64,000 nt of DNA, taken from Glycocaulis sp050485565. Its GTDB lineage: Bacteria > Pseudomonadota > Alphaproteobacteria > Caulobacterales > Maricaulaceae. Both the position numbers and the translations under genes were made by a program. Numbering within the stretch: position 1 is the first letter of the stretch; each line of letters opens with the position of its first letter. Positions 43,625 through 52,156 of the stretch are shown piece by piece. The stretch is from positions 1-64,000 of the forward strand of contig NZ_JBJHBQ010000010.1 of NCBI RefSeq assembly GCF_050485565.1. Reading direction: 5' to 3'. A model generated the notes under the pieces. The model had not been told where the DNA came from and did not search any database. It saw only the letters and a list, made by a program, of their open reading frames with translations.

Positions 43625-43774
43625 GGATATGAAATCCCCCTTGGAAAAACTGGCGCGCATTGAACGCTGACCACGCAGGCACGTCAAAGCCCGCTACATT
43701 ACAAACCTGAAATCTCTGATCCCTGTTGCCGCCCCGCTTGCGGAGCAGCCCAAGGAGGCGTATCGGCTAAACCC

Positions 43775-44599
43775 ATGAAAGCCTATGCCATGAACGGGGC
43801 GGGAAACGCCTTCATCGTCATTGACGCGCGCGAGCACGGCGGGCCTCTGGCCCTGTCGCCTGCACGCGTCGCGGCGCTGCATGAGCGCCACCCGTTCGAC
43901 CAGATCATGGGGCTGGAAAGCCATGGCGTCGCCGATGCGCATTTGCGCGTCTGGAACGCCGATGGCGGCGAGGTCGGCGCATGCGGGAACGGCACACGCG
44001 CCGCCGCCTGGCTGATGTTTCAGGATGATAACCGCTCACGCCGGACGCTTGCGGCACAGGGCGGCGCGCTTGGCGCGCGCCGTCTGGACACTGGCTTGGT
44101 GGAGGTTGATCTCGGCCAGCCCGGCCTTGGCTGGCGCGATATTCCGCTGGCGCGCGAGATGGACACGATGAAGCTTGATTTCGGCATTGATCTTCCCGGC
44201 GGTGGACGCCTTGAAGGACCGGGCGCAGTGTCCATGGGCAATCCCCATGCGGTGTTCTTCGTCGAGGACGTGGCCGCCTTGCCTTTGGCCGAAATCGGGC
44301 CGCGCATCGAGCATGACCCGCTTTTCCCCGAGCGGGTGAATGCCGGCTTTGCGCAAGTGATCGACCGCCAGACGATCCGGCTGAGGGTCTGGGAGCGCGG
44401 TGCGGGCCTGACGCTTGCCTGCGGTACCGGTGCCTGCGCCGCACTGGTAGCCGCCCACCGGCGCGGCCTGACAGAGCGCGAGGCGGTGATTATCGCCGAT
44501 GGCGGCGAGCTGCCCGTGCGCTGGGACGCAGACGGCCATGTGCACCTGTCCGGCCCGGTGGAGATGGAAGGCGAGCTGGATATTGAAGGGCTGGTCTAG
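43775..44599 (+). CDS. dapF: Diaminopimelate epimerase
   Basis: A 274-residue enzyme converting LL- to meso-diaminopimelate for peptidoglycan and lysine. The two catalytic cysteines are in VGACGNGTRAAAW (about residue 72) and TLACGTGACAALVAA (about residue 215); PFDQIMGLE, GNPHAVFFV and ERVNAGFAQVI also match. Slightly short, but all core elements are present. AAGGAGG lies upstream. It converges on the GntR gene, and the two stop codons overlap in a CTAG. Confidence 0.95.
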   Translation: MKAYAMNGAGNAFIVIDAREHGGPLALSPARVAALHERHPFDQIMGLESHGVADAHLRVWNADGGEVGACGNGTRAAAWLMFQDDNRSRRTLAAQGGALGARRLDTGLVEVDLGQPGLGWRDIPLAREMDTMKLDFGIDLPGGGRLEGPGAVSMGNPHAVFFVEDVAALPLAEIGPRIEHDPLFPERVNAGFAQVIDRQTIRLRVWERGAGLTLACGTGACAALVAAHRRGLTEREAVIIADGGELPVRWDADGHVHLSGPVEMEGELDIEGLV

Positions 44600-45393
44600 C
44601 CCTCTGTTTCCCGCAGCAGGCTCATCTCGTAGACAAAGCGATTGCCCGGATGGACCGTGTCGGAGAACGCGATCACGCGTCCGCTCTTGTCATAATAGCG
44701 CCGCCGCGTGCGCAGGGCTGCGGCACCCGCCTCACAATCAAGCCTTGCCGCTTCAGCTTCGGTCGTCACGCCAGCCAGAATGGCCTGATCGACCCGGGCG
44801 GTCGCCACGCCGCGCGTAGTGGCAATCCATTCAATGATAAGCCCGTTCATCTCCACCAGCTTTTCCACCGGCGGGGCCAGATCGGCGCGGATATAGATAT
44901 CGGTCAGTGCCAGTGGCGGCTCGCCGGGCACGGCGCGCAAGCCGGAAACGCGCATATATTCCCCGCCCGGCGCGATACCGAATGTGCGCGCCAGCTGGGA
45001 TTCCAGCGAGATCATCGCCGTGGCATCAGGCGTCAGGCGCGCATCGCGCGCATACTGCATCAGATCGTCCACATTGCCGAGGCGCTGGGAAAAGGCAGCC
45101 TTGCTTTCGGTGGCGATGACCAGCGTTCCCGCCCCGCGGCGGCGTACGATCAGCCCGGCCTCGGCCAGAAGGCGCAGCGCCTCACGCGCGGTATGGCGCG
45201 AGACCTTGTAGCTCTCGCACAGCGCATGCTCGGTCGGCAGCAGCTTGCCGACCGGCGGATCACCCGCCGCGATACGTTTTTTCAGCGTTTCAGCAAGCCA
45301 CACATAGCGCGGTGCGGCGCTGTCCTCGCCCCTGTCCTGTCCGGTTTGGGTCAAACAGGCTCTCCTGACGGCGTTCCGTTTCCGCCCGCTCAT
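44596..45393 (-). CDS. GntR-family regulator, HutC/UTRA subfamily
   Basis: A 265-residue repressor. Winged helix at about 25-100 (RYVWLAETLKKRIAAGDPP, LLPTEHALCESYKVSRHTAREAL), then a UTRA effector domain (PGGEYMRVSGLRAVPGEPPLALTDIYI, in parts) that usually binds a small metabolite. Start at ATG 45393; in-frame upstream codons read through the promoter. A palindrome TTTGTC-N2-GACAAA lies 29 bases upstream, between this gene and the divergent CpcT-like gene, a likely operator. The effector is not predictable. Confidence 0.88.
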   Translation of the reverse strand: MSGRKRNAVRRACLTQTGQDRGEDSAAPRYVWLAETLKKRIAAGDPPVGKLLPTEHALCESYKVSRHTAREALRLLAEAGLIVRRRGAGTLVIATESKAAFSQRLGNVDDLMQYARDARLTPDATAMISLESQLARTFGIAPGGEYMRVSGLRAVPGEPPLALTDIYIRADLAPPVEKLVEMNGLIIEWIATTRGVATARVDQAILAGVTTEAEAARLDCEAGAAALRTRRRYYDKSGRVIAFSDTVHPGNRFVYEMSLLRETEG

Positions 45394-45421
45394 ACCATAG
45401 ACTGGCGCGATTTCGTCAGCC

Positions 45422-45435
45422 TTTGTCAGGACAAA
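45422..45435. promoter_or_regulatory. Candidate GntR operator
   Basis: Perfect 6-bp palindrome TTTGTC-AG-GACAAA in the divergent gap between the GntR gene and the CpcT-like gene. Compact two-base-spaced palindromes are typical targets of GntR dimers. Assignment to this regulator is by position. Confidence 0.55.
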
Positions 45436-45477
45436 TAAGGCGCAGTGTCCTTGCAACGGGCGTAGTGTCAGGCTGGA

Positions 45478-46188
45478 ATGGCCCGGACAAGCTGGAGACC
45501 TGCCATGATCGCGCTGTTGCTGGCCGCCCTTGCCTTTACAGAGCCGGAAACCGCGCCCGAAGCGCAGGCTGAGCCGATCTATGGCAGCGCCGCCTATCGG
45601 GCCAGCTTTCTCACCGGACGCTTTTCCAATACGCAGCAATACGAGGCGTGGCAGCGCGACGCGCAGCCGGATGCCCCCGCATACGAGCTAGACCTGTACT
45701 ACGCCACGCATGCGCGCGTGGAGGCTCCCGAACTTGGCGAGCACGTGATCTATGTGGAATGGCGCTCTGGCGCCGCTGACGGCCCCGTCAGCCGCCAGCG
45801 GCTCTGGGTGTTTCGCGAGGGCGAGGAAGGGTGGTCCCTAGGGTTTGACATTCTTGAGTTTCGCGACCCTGAAACTTTTGCGGGCAGGGCGGATGAAGAA
45901 GGCGCATTTGCATCCCTTACCGCAGAGGATCTGATCGGCTACCCCGAGGCATGTGTGGTGGCAACCCAGTCGCCAGCCCATGCGGGCTATTACTTCACAA
46001 TAGAGAGCGATGATTGCATCGTGACTGCCGAATCCGGGGAGGAAGTCCGTATGGGTGCCAGCCTGCGCGGCGATCACCACTTCTTCACCTATCGCGAATG
46101 GGCCAATACGCTGGAACACCAACCTGCATACCGCTTCCCTGATGCACCCTACCCCTATAGCTTCCGCCTTCTGCCCGACGAGGACTGA
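45478..46188 (+). CDS. Secreted CpcT/CpeT-like (DUF1001) protein
   Basis: A 236-residue protein, or 227 if the ATG at 45505, which has GGAG seven bases upstream, is used. N-terminal signal peptide MARTSWRPAMIALLLAALAF. The mature part, FLTGRFSNTQQYEAW, HVIYVEWRSGAADGPVSRQRLWVF, AGYYFTIESDDCIV and MGASLRGDHHFFT, resembles the CpcT/CpeT family, known as phycobiliprotein lyases in cyanobacteria but present in non-phototrophs with unknown roles. It is divergent from the GntR regulator and may be its target. Family match by eye. Confidence 0.6.
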   Translation: MARTSWRPAMIALLLAALAFTEPETAPEAQAEPIYGSAAYRASFLTGRFSNTQQYEAWQRDAQPDAPAYELDLYYATHARVEAPELGEHVIYVEWRSGAADGPVSRQRLWVFREGEEGWSLGFDILEFRDPETFAGRADEEGAFASLTAEDLIGYPEACVVATQSPAHAGYYFTIESDDCIVTAESGEEVRMGASLRGDHHFFTYREWANTLEHQPAYRFPDAPYPYSFRLLPDED

Positions 46189-46197
46189 CCCCTCCCC

Positions 46198-47004
46198 ATG
46201 ACACAGCGCCCCCGCCCGCTCGTCATGGGCATTGTCAATGTGACGCCCGACAGCTTCTCCGATGGCGGTGAGCACGCCGATGCCGCCCGCGCCATCGCCC
46301 ATGGCCATGCCCTGATCGCGGCGGGCGCGGACTGGCTCGATATTGGCGGGGAAAGCACACGGCCCGGCGCGCAGCCGGTCAGCGAGGCGGACGAACTTGA
46401 ACGCGTTATTCCGGTCATCGAAGGGCTGGCGGACACTGGCATTCCCCTCTCCATCGACACGATGAAGCCGGGCGTGGCGCGCGCCGCCGTGCAGGCGGGC
46501 ACCAGCCTCTGGAATGACGTGAACGCGCTGCAGGCGCCAGGCGCGCTGGAAACGGCGGCAGAGCTGGGCTGCCAGATCTGCCTCATGCACATGCAGGGCG
46601 CGCCGCAGACCATGCAAGCCGGCCCCGTTTACGGCGATGTGGTCGCCGAGGTGGAAGCTTTCCTGCTGGCGCGCGCGCAAACGGCCATCAAGGCGGGCCT
46701 TCCACGTGAAAATATCTGGCTTGATCCCGGCATAGGCTTTGGCAAGACTGTCAGCCACAATCTGGCGCTGATGGCGGCCGTGCCACGCCTTGCAGGCCAC
46801 GGCTTTCCGCTCCTCTTTGGCGCGTCACGCAAGCGCTTCATCGCTGCGCTGGACGGCGATGCGCCTGCAGACCAGCGCCTTGGCGGGTCGATTGCGGCGG
46901 CGCTGCACGCGGCCCGGTCAGGAGCCGGGATGATCCGCGTGCATGATGTACGCGAAACCGTGCAGGCGCTGAAAATTCAGGCCGCCATCGCCAGCGCGCT
47001 TTAG
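46198..47004 (+). CDS. folP: Dihydropteroate synthase
   Basis: A 268-residue TIM-barrel enzyme joining p-aminobenzoate to dihydropterin pyrophosphate in folate synthesis; the sulfonamide target. Seen: VMGIVNVTPDSFSDGG, AAGADWLDIGGESTRPGA, IDTMKPGVARAAV, LWNDVNAL, CLMHMQGAPQTMQ, LDPGIGFGKT, LLFGASRKRF and the terminal IRVHDVRET. All key blocks are present. Ten bases follow the CpcT-like gene. Its stop overlaps the stop of the convergent helicase gene. Confidence 0.96.
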   Translation: MTQRPRPLVMGIVNVTPDSFSDGGEHADAARAIAHGHALIAAGADWLDIGGESTRPGAQPVSEADELERVIPVIEGLADTGIPLSIDTMKPGVARAAVQAGTSLWNDVNALQAPGALETAAELGCQICLMHMQGAPQTMQAGPVYGDVVAEVEAFLLARAQTAIKAGLPRENIWLDPGIGFGKTVSHNLALMAAVPRLAGHGFPLLFGASRKRFIAALDGDAPADQRLGGSIAAALHAARSGAGMIRVHDVRETVQALKIQAAIASAL

Positions 47005-49049
47005 CTGTCCTTGCGCGGTTTGCGCTTGATACGCTTCAGGGTCTGATCACCACCGGACGGGCCATCGCTCCTATAGGGTTTTTTGCCGGCCTGCGGTTTG
47101 CCATCCTTGCCGGGCTTGCCTGCACGAAACGGCTTCTCACCGCCCGCCGCCTTGTCCTTGCGATAAGGCTTGTCGCCCTTGAAGGATTTGCCGCCTTTGT
47201 GCGGCCCCTTGTGCGCTCCATCCGGCTTCTTCCCGCCAGACAGCGGCTTGATATTCACACTCGGCGCAGGCGGTTTGTCCTCATAGAGGGCATCTTCCTC
47301 GCGCTCTGTCTTGCGGGCAAAGCGCTCCCGGCGGCCCGGACGGTCATCGCGGGGCGGGCGCTGGCGGGCGGGCGGCGCATCCGGGTTGGCAGGCTGCAAG
47401 GGCGTGTCGCCCGCGCGCCGGACCACCACGTTCTGGTCACGCTCGCGCGGCTCCAGAAGCGCTTTCTCGAAATGCTCCACCTGCGCGCCGGTGATTTCAA
47501 AGCGGGTGGCCACCTCGCCAATATCAATCGCGCCGATATCGCGGCCCGTGACATCGCCCAGACGGCAGATCATCGGCACCAGCCAGCGCGGTTCGGCGCG
47601 TTGACGACGGCCCATATCCACTTCGAACCAGACACTGCCTTCAAACCCCGGACGCGGCGTGCGTTCGCGGCGCTCGCGCCGTTCAAACGGCTCCTTGCGG
47701 TCGCGCGGGCCTCGCTCCTCGCGCCGGACCGGGCCGGTATCCACGCCCAGCTCTTCCGGTGCAGGCAGGCGGCGCTCCAGCTCGGCCAGAAAGCCCAGCG
47801 CAATGCGCTCTGCGCCGAAACGCTCGATGATCTCGCGCGCTTCGCTCAGCCGCTCCTCATCGATCTCGCCGGTAAAGGCAGGATGCTCGCCAAGGCGCTC
47901 GCGGTCTTTCGCCCGGACAGCCTCCGCGTCAGGCGCATCGGACCACTCGGCATCAAGGCGCGCATCGCGTAGCAAGCGCGTTGCCCGGCCGCGCTGGTTG
48001 AACCCGGTGACGAGAACACTGATACCCTTCGCGCCCGCGCGGCCCGTACGCCCTGAACGGTGCAACAGGGTCTCCGAATTGTTGGGCAGATCGGCATGGA
48101 TAACCAGATCAAGGCCCGGCAAATCGATACCGCGCGCGGCCACATCGGTCGCCACACACACCGCCGCCCGGCCATCGCGCAGCGATTGCAGCGCCTTGGT
48201 GCGCTCTGCCTGGCTAAGCTCGCCAGAGAGGGCCACAGAGGCAAAGCCGCGATTGGCAAGACGCGCCGCCATGCGGTTCACGCCTTCACGCGTGCCGCAG
48301 AACACCAGGGAACGCGGCGCACCATGATAGCGCAGCACGTTGATGACAGCGTTTTCCCGGTCGCGCGGCGGCACGGCATGCACGACATAGCTGATATCGG
48401 CGTGCTGGCTGCCATGGCTGATCGTGGAGATACGCACTGCATCGCTCTGATAAGTCTGGGCGATACGCGCGATCTCTTTCGACACCGTGGCCGAAAACAG
48501 CAGCGTGCGGCGTTCTTCAGGGGCAGACCCCAGAATGAATTCAAGGTCTTCGCGGAAGCCGAAATCGAGCATTTCGTCGGCTTCATCGAGCACGATGGCG
48601 CGAATGGCAGACAGATCCAGCGCGCCCCGCTCGATATGGTCCTTCAGGCGGCCTGGCGTGCCGACAATGATATGCGCGCCGCGCTCCATGGCCCGGCGTT
48701 CGGCGCGCGGGTCCATGCCGCCAACGGCAGAGGCGATGCGCGCACCGGCATCGGCGTACAGCCAGCCAAGCTCGCGCTGGACCTGCAGGGCCAGCTCGCG
48801 TGTCGGCGCGATTACCAGTGCCAGCGGGCTTTGCGAAAAGGCCAGCTTTTCATCCTCGCCCAGAAGATCAGGCGCCATCGCCAGACCAAAGGCCACCGTC
48901 TTGCCAGAGCCGGTCTGGGCGGAAACCAGCAGATCCTGTCCGAAAGCGTCCTCGGCCAGCACCGCGCCCTGAACGTCGGTCAGCGTCTCATAGCCCTTGC
49001 GCGCCAGCGCAGCGCGCAGCGCGGGGTGGATAGTGTCAGGCAGCGTCAT
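47001..49049 (-). CDS. deaD: DEAD-box RNA helicase (CsdA/DbpA-like)
   Basis: A 682-residue ATP-dependent RNA helicase. Q motif GYETLTDVQ, Walker A SAQTGSGKT, PTRELALQVQ, TPGRLKDH, DEAD in IVLDEADEMLDFGF, SAT in LFSATVSKEIA, ARGIDLPG and HRSGRTGRAGAKG. After the core (to about residue 360) comes a DbpA-type RNA-binding domain (SVWFEVDMGRRQRAEP, PMICRLGDVTGRDIGAIDIG) and a long Lys/Gly/Pro-rich basic tail. The tail suggests rRNA binding; a ribosome-assembly or cold-shock role is likely. The ATG at 49049 is preferred over a GTG at 49073. Confidence 0.94.
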   Translation of the reverse strand: MTLPDTIHPALRAALARKGYETLTDVQGAVLAEDAFGQDLLVSAQTGSGKTVAFGLAMAPDLLGEDEKLAFSQSPLALVIAPTRELALQVQRELGWLYADAGARIASAVGGMDPRAERRAMERGAHIIVGTPGRLKDHIERGALDLSAIRAIVLDEADEMLDFGFREDLEFILGSAPEERRTLLFSATVSKEIARIAQTYQSDAVRISTISHGSQHADISYVVHAVPPRDRENAVINVLRYHGAPRSLVFCGTREGVNRMAARLANRGFASVALSGELSQAERTKALQSLRDGRAAVCVATDVAARGIDLPGLDLVIHADLPNNSETLLHRSGRTGRAGAKGISVLVTGFNQRGRATRLLRDARLDAEWSDAPDAEAVRAKDRERLGEHPAFTGEIDEERLSEAREIIERFGAERIALGFLAELERRLPAPEELGVDTGPVRREERGPRDRKEPFERRERRERTPRPGFEGSVWFEVDMGRRQRAEPRWLVPMICRLGDVTGRDIGAIDIGEVATRFEITGAQVEHFEKALLEPRERDQNVVVRRAGDTPLQPANPDAPPARQRPPRDDRPGRRERFARKTEREEDALYEDKPPAPSVNIKPLSGGKKPDGAHKGPHKGGKSFKGDKPYRKDKAAGGEKPFRAGKPGKDGKPQAGKKPYRSDGPSGGDQTLKRIKRKPRKDS

Positions 49050-49355
49050 GTAAGGGCCTCGCCGGGCACGCACGGATAAGCTTTTCGCCAGCGCGCCGTA
49101 AAAACATCTGGCGCACGGGGCAGGCCCGGCACCAATTCAGCGCGGCGCTATAGCAGCTTCCCCGTGATAAGGGAAATGATCTGGCTTTTAGGGCCTACCG
49201 CTTCGCTATTTCGGTGGCCCACTCAGGTACGAGCAGCACGCCTTGCTGCTGCACCCGCCTGTTGTGGGCGGCAATTGCGCGCCTGTTCTGCTGCCGCCAT
49301 GACTTCGCTGCGGGGTTACTGTCTGACTTCTGCCGAGGCCGCTCTGTCATTCTCG
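49050..49355. other. Intergenic stretch without a recognisable feature
   Basis: About 300 bases between the helicase and GNAT genes. It includes the helicase promoter on the minus strand. I see no tRNA, repeat or supported small gene; an open plus-strand frame here continues antisense into the GNAT gene and lacks a ribosome binding site. Confidence 0.5.
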
Positions 49356-49877
49356 TTACAACCCCTCAAAAACGCTATCGAAGCGTACCAGCCCGCACAC
49401 CCCTTCCATCGCCGCCCGGTCCAGCCGTGCGATCATGAAGGCTTCTTCCGGAACGCCCTCATAGGGGCATCTTATGCCGAGAGGGCCAGCCGGTACGAAA
49501 CCGAAGCGCGGATAATAGGCCGGGTGGCCGATCAGCACGACATAAGGCGCTCCGCGCGCCTGCGCACACGAGAGGGCCGAGCGGCAGAGCGCTGACCCGA
49601 CACCGCTGCGCTGGCCGGCCGGGTCAACACTGACAGGTGCCAGCGCCAGCCCATTGATCACCACGCCGCCCGCCTCGTCCACGATGGGCGCGGGCGAGAG
49701 CATGATATGCCCGGCAAGCCCGTTGCCTGGTATCTCGGCGACCAGCGAGATCGCCTCATCGCCGTGCTTGTCGCGCAAAAGATCGACCAGCCTTGCCTCG
49801 TCATCGCGCTGGAAGGCGGCATGGGTGAGCCGGTGAACAGCCGTCTGGTCCTGCTCTGTCTCAGGTCTGATCAGCAT
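49356..49877 (-). CDS. GNAT N-acetyltransferase (YhbS-like)
   Basis: A 173-residue acetyltransferase: MLIRPETEQDQTAVHRLTHAAF, ALAPVSVDPAGQRSGVGSALCRSAL (acetyl-CoA pyrophosphate loop Q-x2-G-x-G/S), and VVLIGHPAYYPRFGFVPAGPLGI, which is diagnostic of the YhbS group. Substrate unknown. It begins nine bases after the ABC exporter stop and is probably in that operon. Confidence 0.9.
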   Translation of the reverse strand: MLIRPETEQDQTAVHRLTHAAFQRDDEARLVDLLRDKHGDEAISLVAEIPGNGLAGHIMLSPAPIVDEAGGVVINGLALAPVSVDPAGQRSGVGSALCRSALSCAQARGAPYVVLIGHPAYYPRFGFVPAGPLGIRCPYEGVPEEAFMIARLDRAAMEGVCGLVRFDSVFEGL

Positions 49878-49886
49878 GACCCGCCC

Positions 49887-51665
49887 CTATTCCGCTGCCG
49901 CCAGCGCCGCGAGACGCGCATACACGCCCTCGCCTTGTGCGCGCAGCTCGCCATGCGTCCCCTGCTCGACGATCCGGCCCTCATTGAAGACCAGAATCCG
50001 GTCTGCGTCCCTTATGGTCGACAGCCGGTGGGCGATGACGATGGCGGTGCGGCCCGCCATCACATCGGCCATCGCCTCCTGCACCTCGCGCTCGGTCTCG
50101 TTGTCGAGGCTGGACGTGGCTTCATCGAAGATGAGGATCGGCGCATCGGCGAGCACCGCGCGGGCAATCGCCACACGCTGACGCTCCCCGCCCGACAGCT
50201 TCACCCCGCGCTCACCCACCAGCGTGTCATAGCCGGCGGGCAGGCGCGCGATGAAATCATGCGCACGCGCGCGCTTCGCGGCCCTGACAATATCCTCCAT
50301 CGAGGCATCTGGGCGCGCATAGGCGATATTCTCCGCAATCGAGCGGTGAAACAGGGCCGGATCCTGCGGCACGAGCGCTATTGAGCGGCGCAGGCTCGCC
50401 TGCTTAACGGCGCGCACATCCTGTCCGTCAATGAGAATTGCGCCCTCATCGACGTCATAGAGCCGCTGGACCAGCTTCACGAAGGTCGACTTGCCCGAAC
50501 CCGTAGGACCGACCAGCGCCACTTTCTCGCCAGCGGGGACCTCCAGCGAGAAATTCTCGTAGAGCGGCCGGTTCTGCCCGGCATAGGTGAAGCGCACCTG
50601 GTCAAAGCGGATAGCGCCCGGACCCGGCACGAAATCCGGTGCACCCGGCGCGTCAGCGATCTGCGTTTCCTGCAGGGCGTAGGCGGCAATGTCCTGGATC
50701 TCATCCAGGCCACGCTGGACGTTCTGCACCTCCTCGCCAAAGCGGCGCATATAGCCCGCCATCAGCATGAAAGCGGTAATGGCAAACACCACCGCGCCGG
50801 GGCTTGCCTCACCGCGCTGCCACAGATTGATAAGCAGACCCGTCAGGCCCGCCTGCAGGGCGAGCACGGCAATGATCTGCACCAGCCAGGTGTTCACAAA
50901 GCGCAGCCAGGTCTTCTTCACCTCGCGCCGCCAGCGCCAGGCCAGCGTGTGAAAGCGCTGATCCTCGCGCGCTTCTGCGCCAAAGCTCTTCACCGTGGCG
51001 ATGCCCGATACCGCATCGGCCACCGCCCCGCCCAGCTCGGAATCGATCCGGTTGGAGCGGATATTCTGCGGGCGCACATAAAGCGCCGACATCGCCACCG
51101 AGGCCACGATGAAAATGGCCGTAACGCTGAGCGCATAAAGCCCGACCAGCGGCCAGGTGAAGAGCATGTAGACACCCAGCCCCGCCATCACGAGGACAGA
51201 GGGGATCAGTCCGAACCAGAGCGTCGCCGTGATCGTGTCATAGGCCCACATGCCGCGCGTGATCTTGCGCACGACCGAGCCGGCAAACGTGCTGGCATGC
51301 CAGTCGAGCGCGAAGCGCTGCACGCGCGCAAACGATTCTGTTGTCATGTCGGCCATGTTGGCGCTGGAAAAGCGTATCTCGAAGCGCACCGCGATCTGGC
51401 GCATGGCGTTGAAGGCGATGGCGAGGCCCAGAAACAGCGCGAACGCCGCCCAGTGACCGCCATCGCCCTCTGCCGTCATGGAGTCGATAAGCCTTCCCGC
51501 GGCGACGGGAATGAACACATCGATCACCGTGGCAATGAGCGTGAAGCCCACCAGCGCGGCAAAGAACCACGGGCGGCGCATCCACTGGCGCCACAGGAAG
51601 GCCAGAACGGCAGAATTGGAAAGCACGCGCGGTGCACGCGCGTCGTCGTCAAATTGTTCGGTCAT
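49887..51665 (-). CDS. ABC-type exporter, fused membrane and ATPase domains
   Basis: A 592-residue half-transporter of the MdlB/MsbA-like class: six membrane helices (about 35-320), then a nucleotide-binding domain with Walker A GPTGSGKSTF, Q loop, signature LSGGERQRVAIARAVL, Walker B ILIFDEATSSLDNETE and the switch histidine in IVIAHRLSTI. It would act as a homodimer exporting lipid, drug or peptide. The first residues MTEQFDDDARAPRVLSN precede a helix-rich start. ATG 51665 is preferred over a GTG at 51692. The leader contains a short ORF and two hairpins. Confidence 0.92.
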   Translation of the reverse strand: MTEQFDDDARAPRVLSNSAVLAFLWRQWMRRPWFFAALVGFTLIATVIDVFIPVAAGRLIDSMTAEGDGGHWAAFALFLGLAIAFNAMRQIAVRFEIRFSSANMADMTTESFARVQRFALDWHASTFAGSVVRKITRGMWAYDTITATLWFGLIPSVLVMAGLGVYMLFTWPLVGLYALSVTAIFIVASVAMSALYVRPQNIRSNRIDSELGGAVADAVSGIATVKSFGAEAREDQRFHTLAWRWRREVKKTWLRFVNTWLVQIIAVLALQAGLTGLLINLWQRGEASPGAVVFAITAFMLMAGYMRRFGEEVQNVQRGLDEIQDIAAYALQETQIADAPGAPDFVPGPGAIRFDQVRFTYAGQNRPLYENFSLEVPAGEKVALVGPTGSGKSTFVKLVQRLYDVDEGAILIDGQDVRAVKQASLRRSIALVPQDPALFHRSIAENIAYARPDASMEDIVRAAKRARAHDFIARLPAGYDTLVGERGVKLSGGERQRVAIARAVLADAPILIFDEATSSLDNETEREVQEAMADVMAGRTAIVIAHRLSTIRDADRILVFNEGRIVEQGTHGELRAQGEGVYARLAALAAAE

Positions 51666-51684
51666 GATCGTCTCGAATGCTTTG

Positions 51685-51878
51685 GTCCGCACGGGCCCGG
51701 TGACGGGCGCGGACCAGGGGGTCTGAAAATGGAAGCGTGGCTGTGCGGCAGGGGGAAGCGTTACGCAGGACAGCAGCCTTTCGGCTGGTCGTCCCGGTGC
51801 CCTCCAGGTGCCGCGCTACCGCGTGCGCGTGAGGGCGCTCCAGATTTCAGATCGCATGGGTCAGACGAGACCTCCTTT
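51685..51878 (-). promoter_or_regulatory. Structured leader of the ABC exporter with a 13-codon ORF
   Basis: On the minus strand: AAAGGAGG (51871-51878), then 13 bases later ATG at 51857 opening a 13-residue ORF MRSEIWSALTRTR that stops at 51816. Next come a hairpin at 51768-51794 (CAGCC/GGCTG with outer GGAC/GTCC) and a second hairpin at 51685-51716 (GGTCCGC/GCGGACC with inner GCCCG/CGGGC) ending just before the exporter start. This has the layout of a leader-peptide control region. The ribosome-site spacing is long, and no U-tract terminator is present. Confidence 0.4.
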
Positions 51879-52015
51879 GGACGGCAGATGCCGCCGGTGA
51901 GGGAAGCGTGTTACACCCGCCCGCCCGCCGGGCCAAGCGCACACACGGAAAACTGTGGCATTGTGGTTAACGGGTGTGGCGATGAAGGCACAGGCGTCCA
52001 GCCTGCAATTGCTTG

Positions 52016-52133
52016 TTTCCTCCCCCGTTTACGGGGGAGGTGTCGAGCGTCAGTGAGACGGAGGGGGGAGCTTTTTGAATTATCCCCCCCCTCGGTCCTT
52101 CGGACCACTCCCCCCGTAAACGGGGGGAGAAAC
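52016..52133. repeat. 118-bp palindromic repeat, copy 1
   Basis: Outer hairpins TCCCCCGTTTACGGGGGA and TCCCCCCGTAAACGGGGGGA flank a centre with GGAGGGGGG / CCCCCCCTC and an inner GGTCCTTCGGACC hairpin. Copy 2 at 61068-61185 has the same length and near-identical ends. The remaining DNA of the gap 51879-52015 shows nothing I can name. Confidence 0.82.
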
Positions 52134-52156
52134 GCAACAAGCGCCGGCAGAGAGTA

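Noticed and set aside
49164..49595. Plus-strand open frame of about 140 codons
   Set aside because: No ribosome site; it runs antisense into the well-supported GNAT gene.
52016..52133. CRISPR array or rRNA-like structure
   Set aside because: Repeats here and elsewhere are single palindromic units without regular spacing or spacers.
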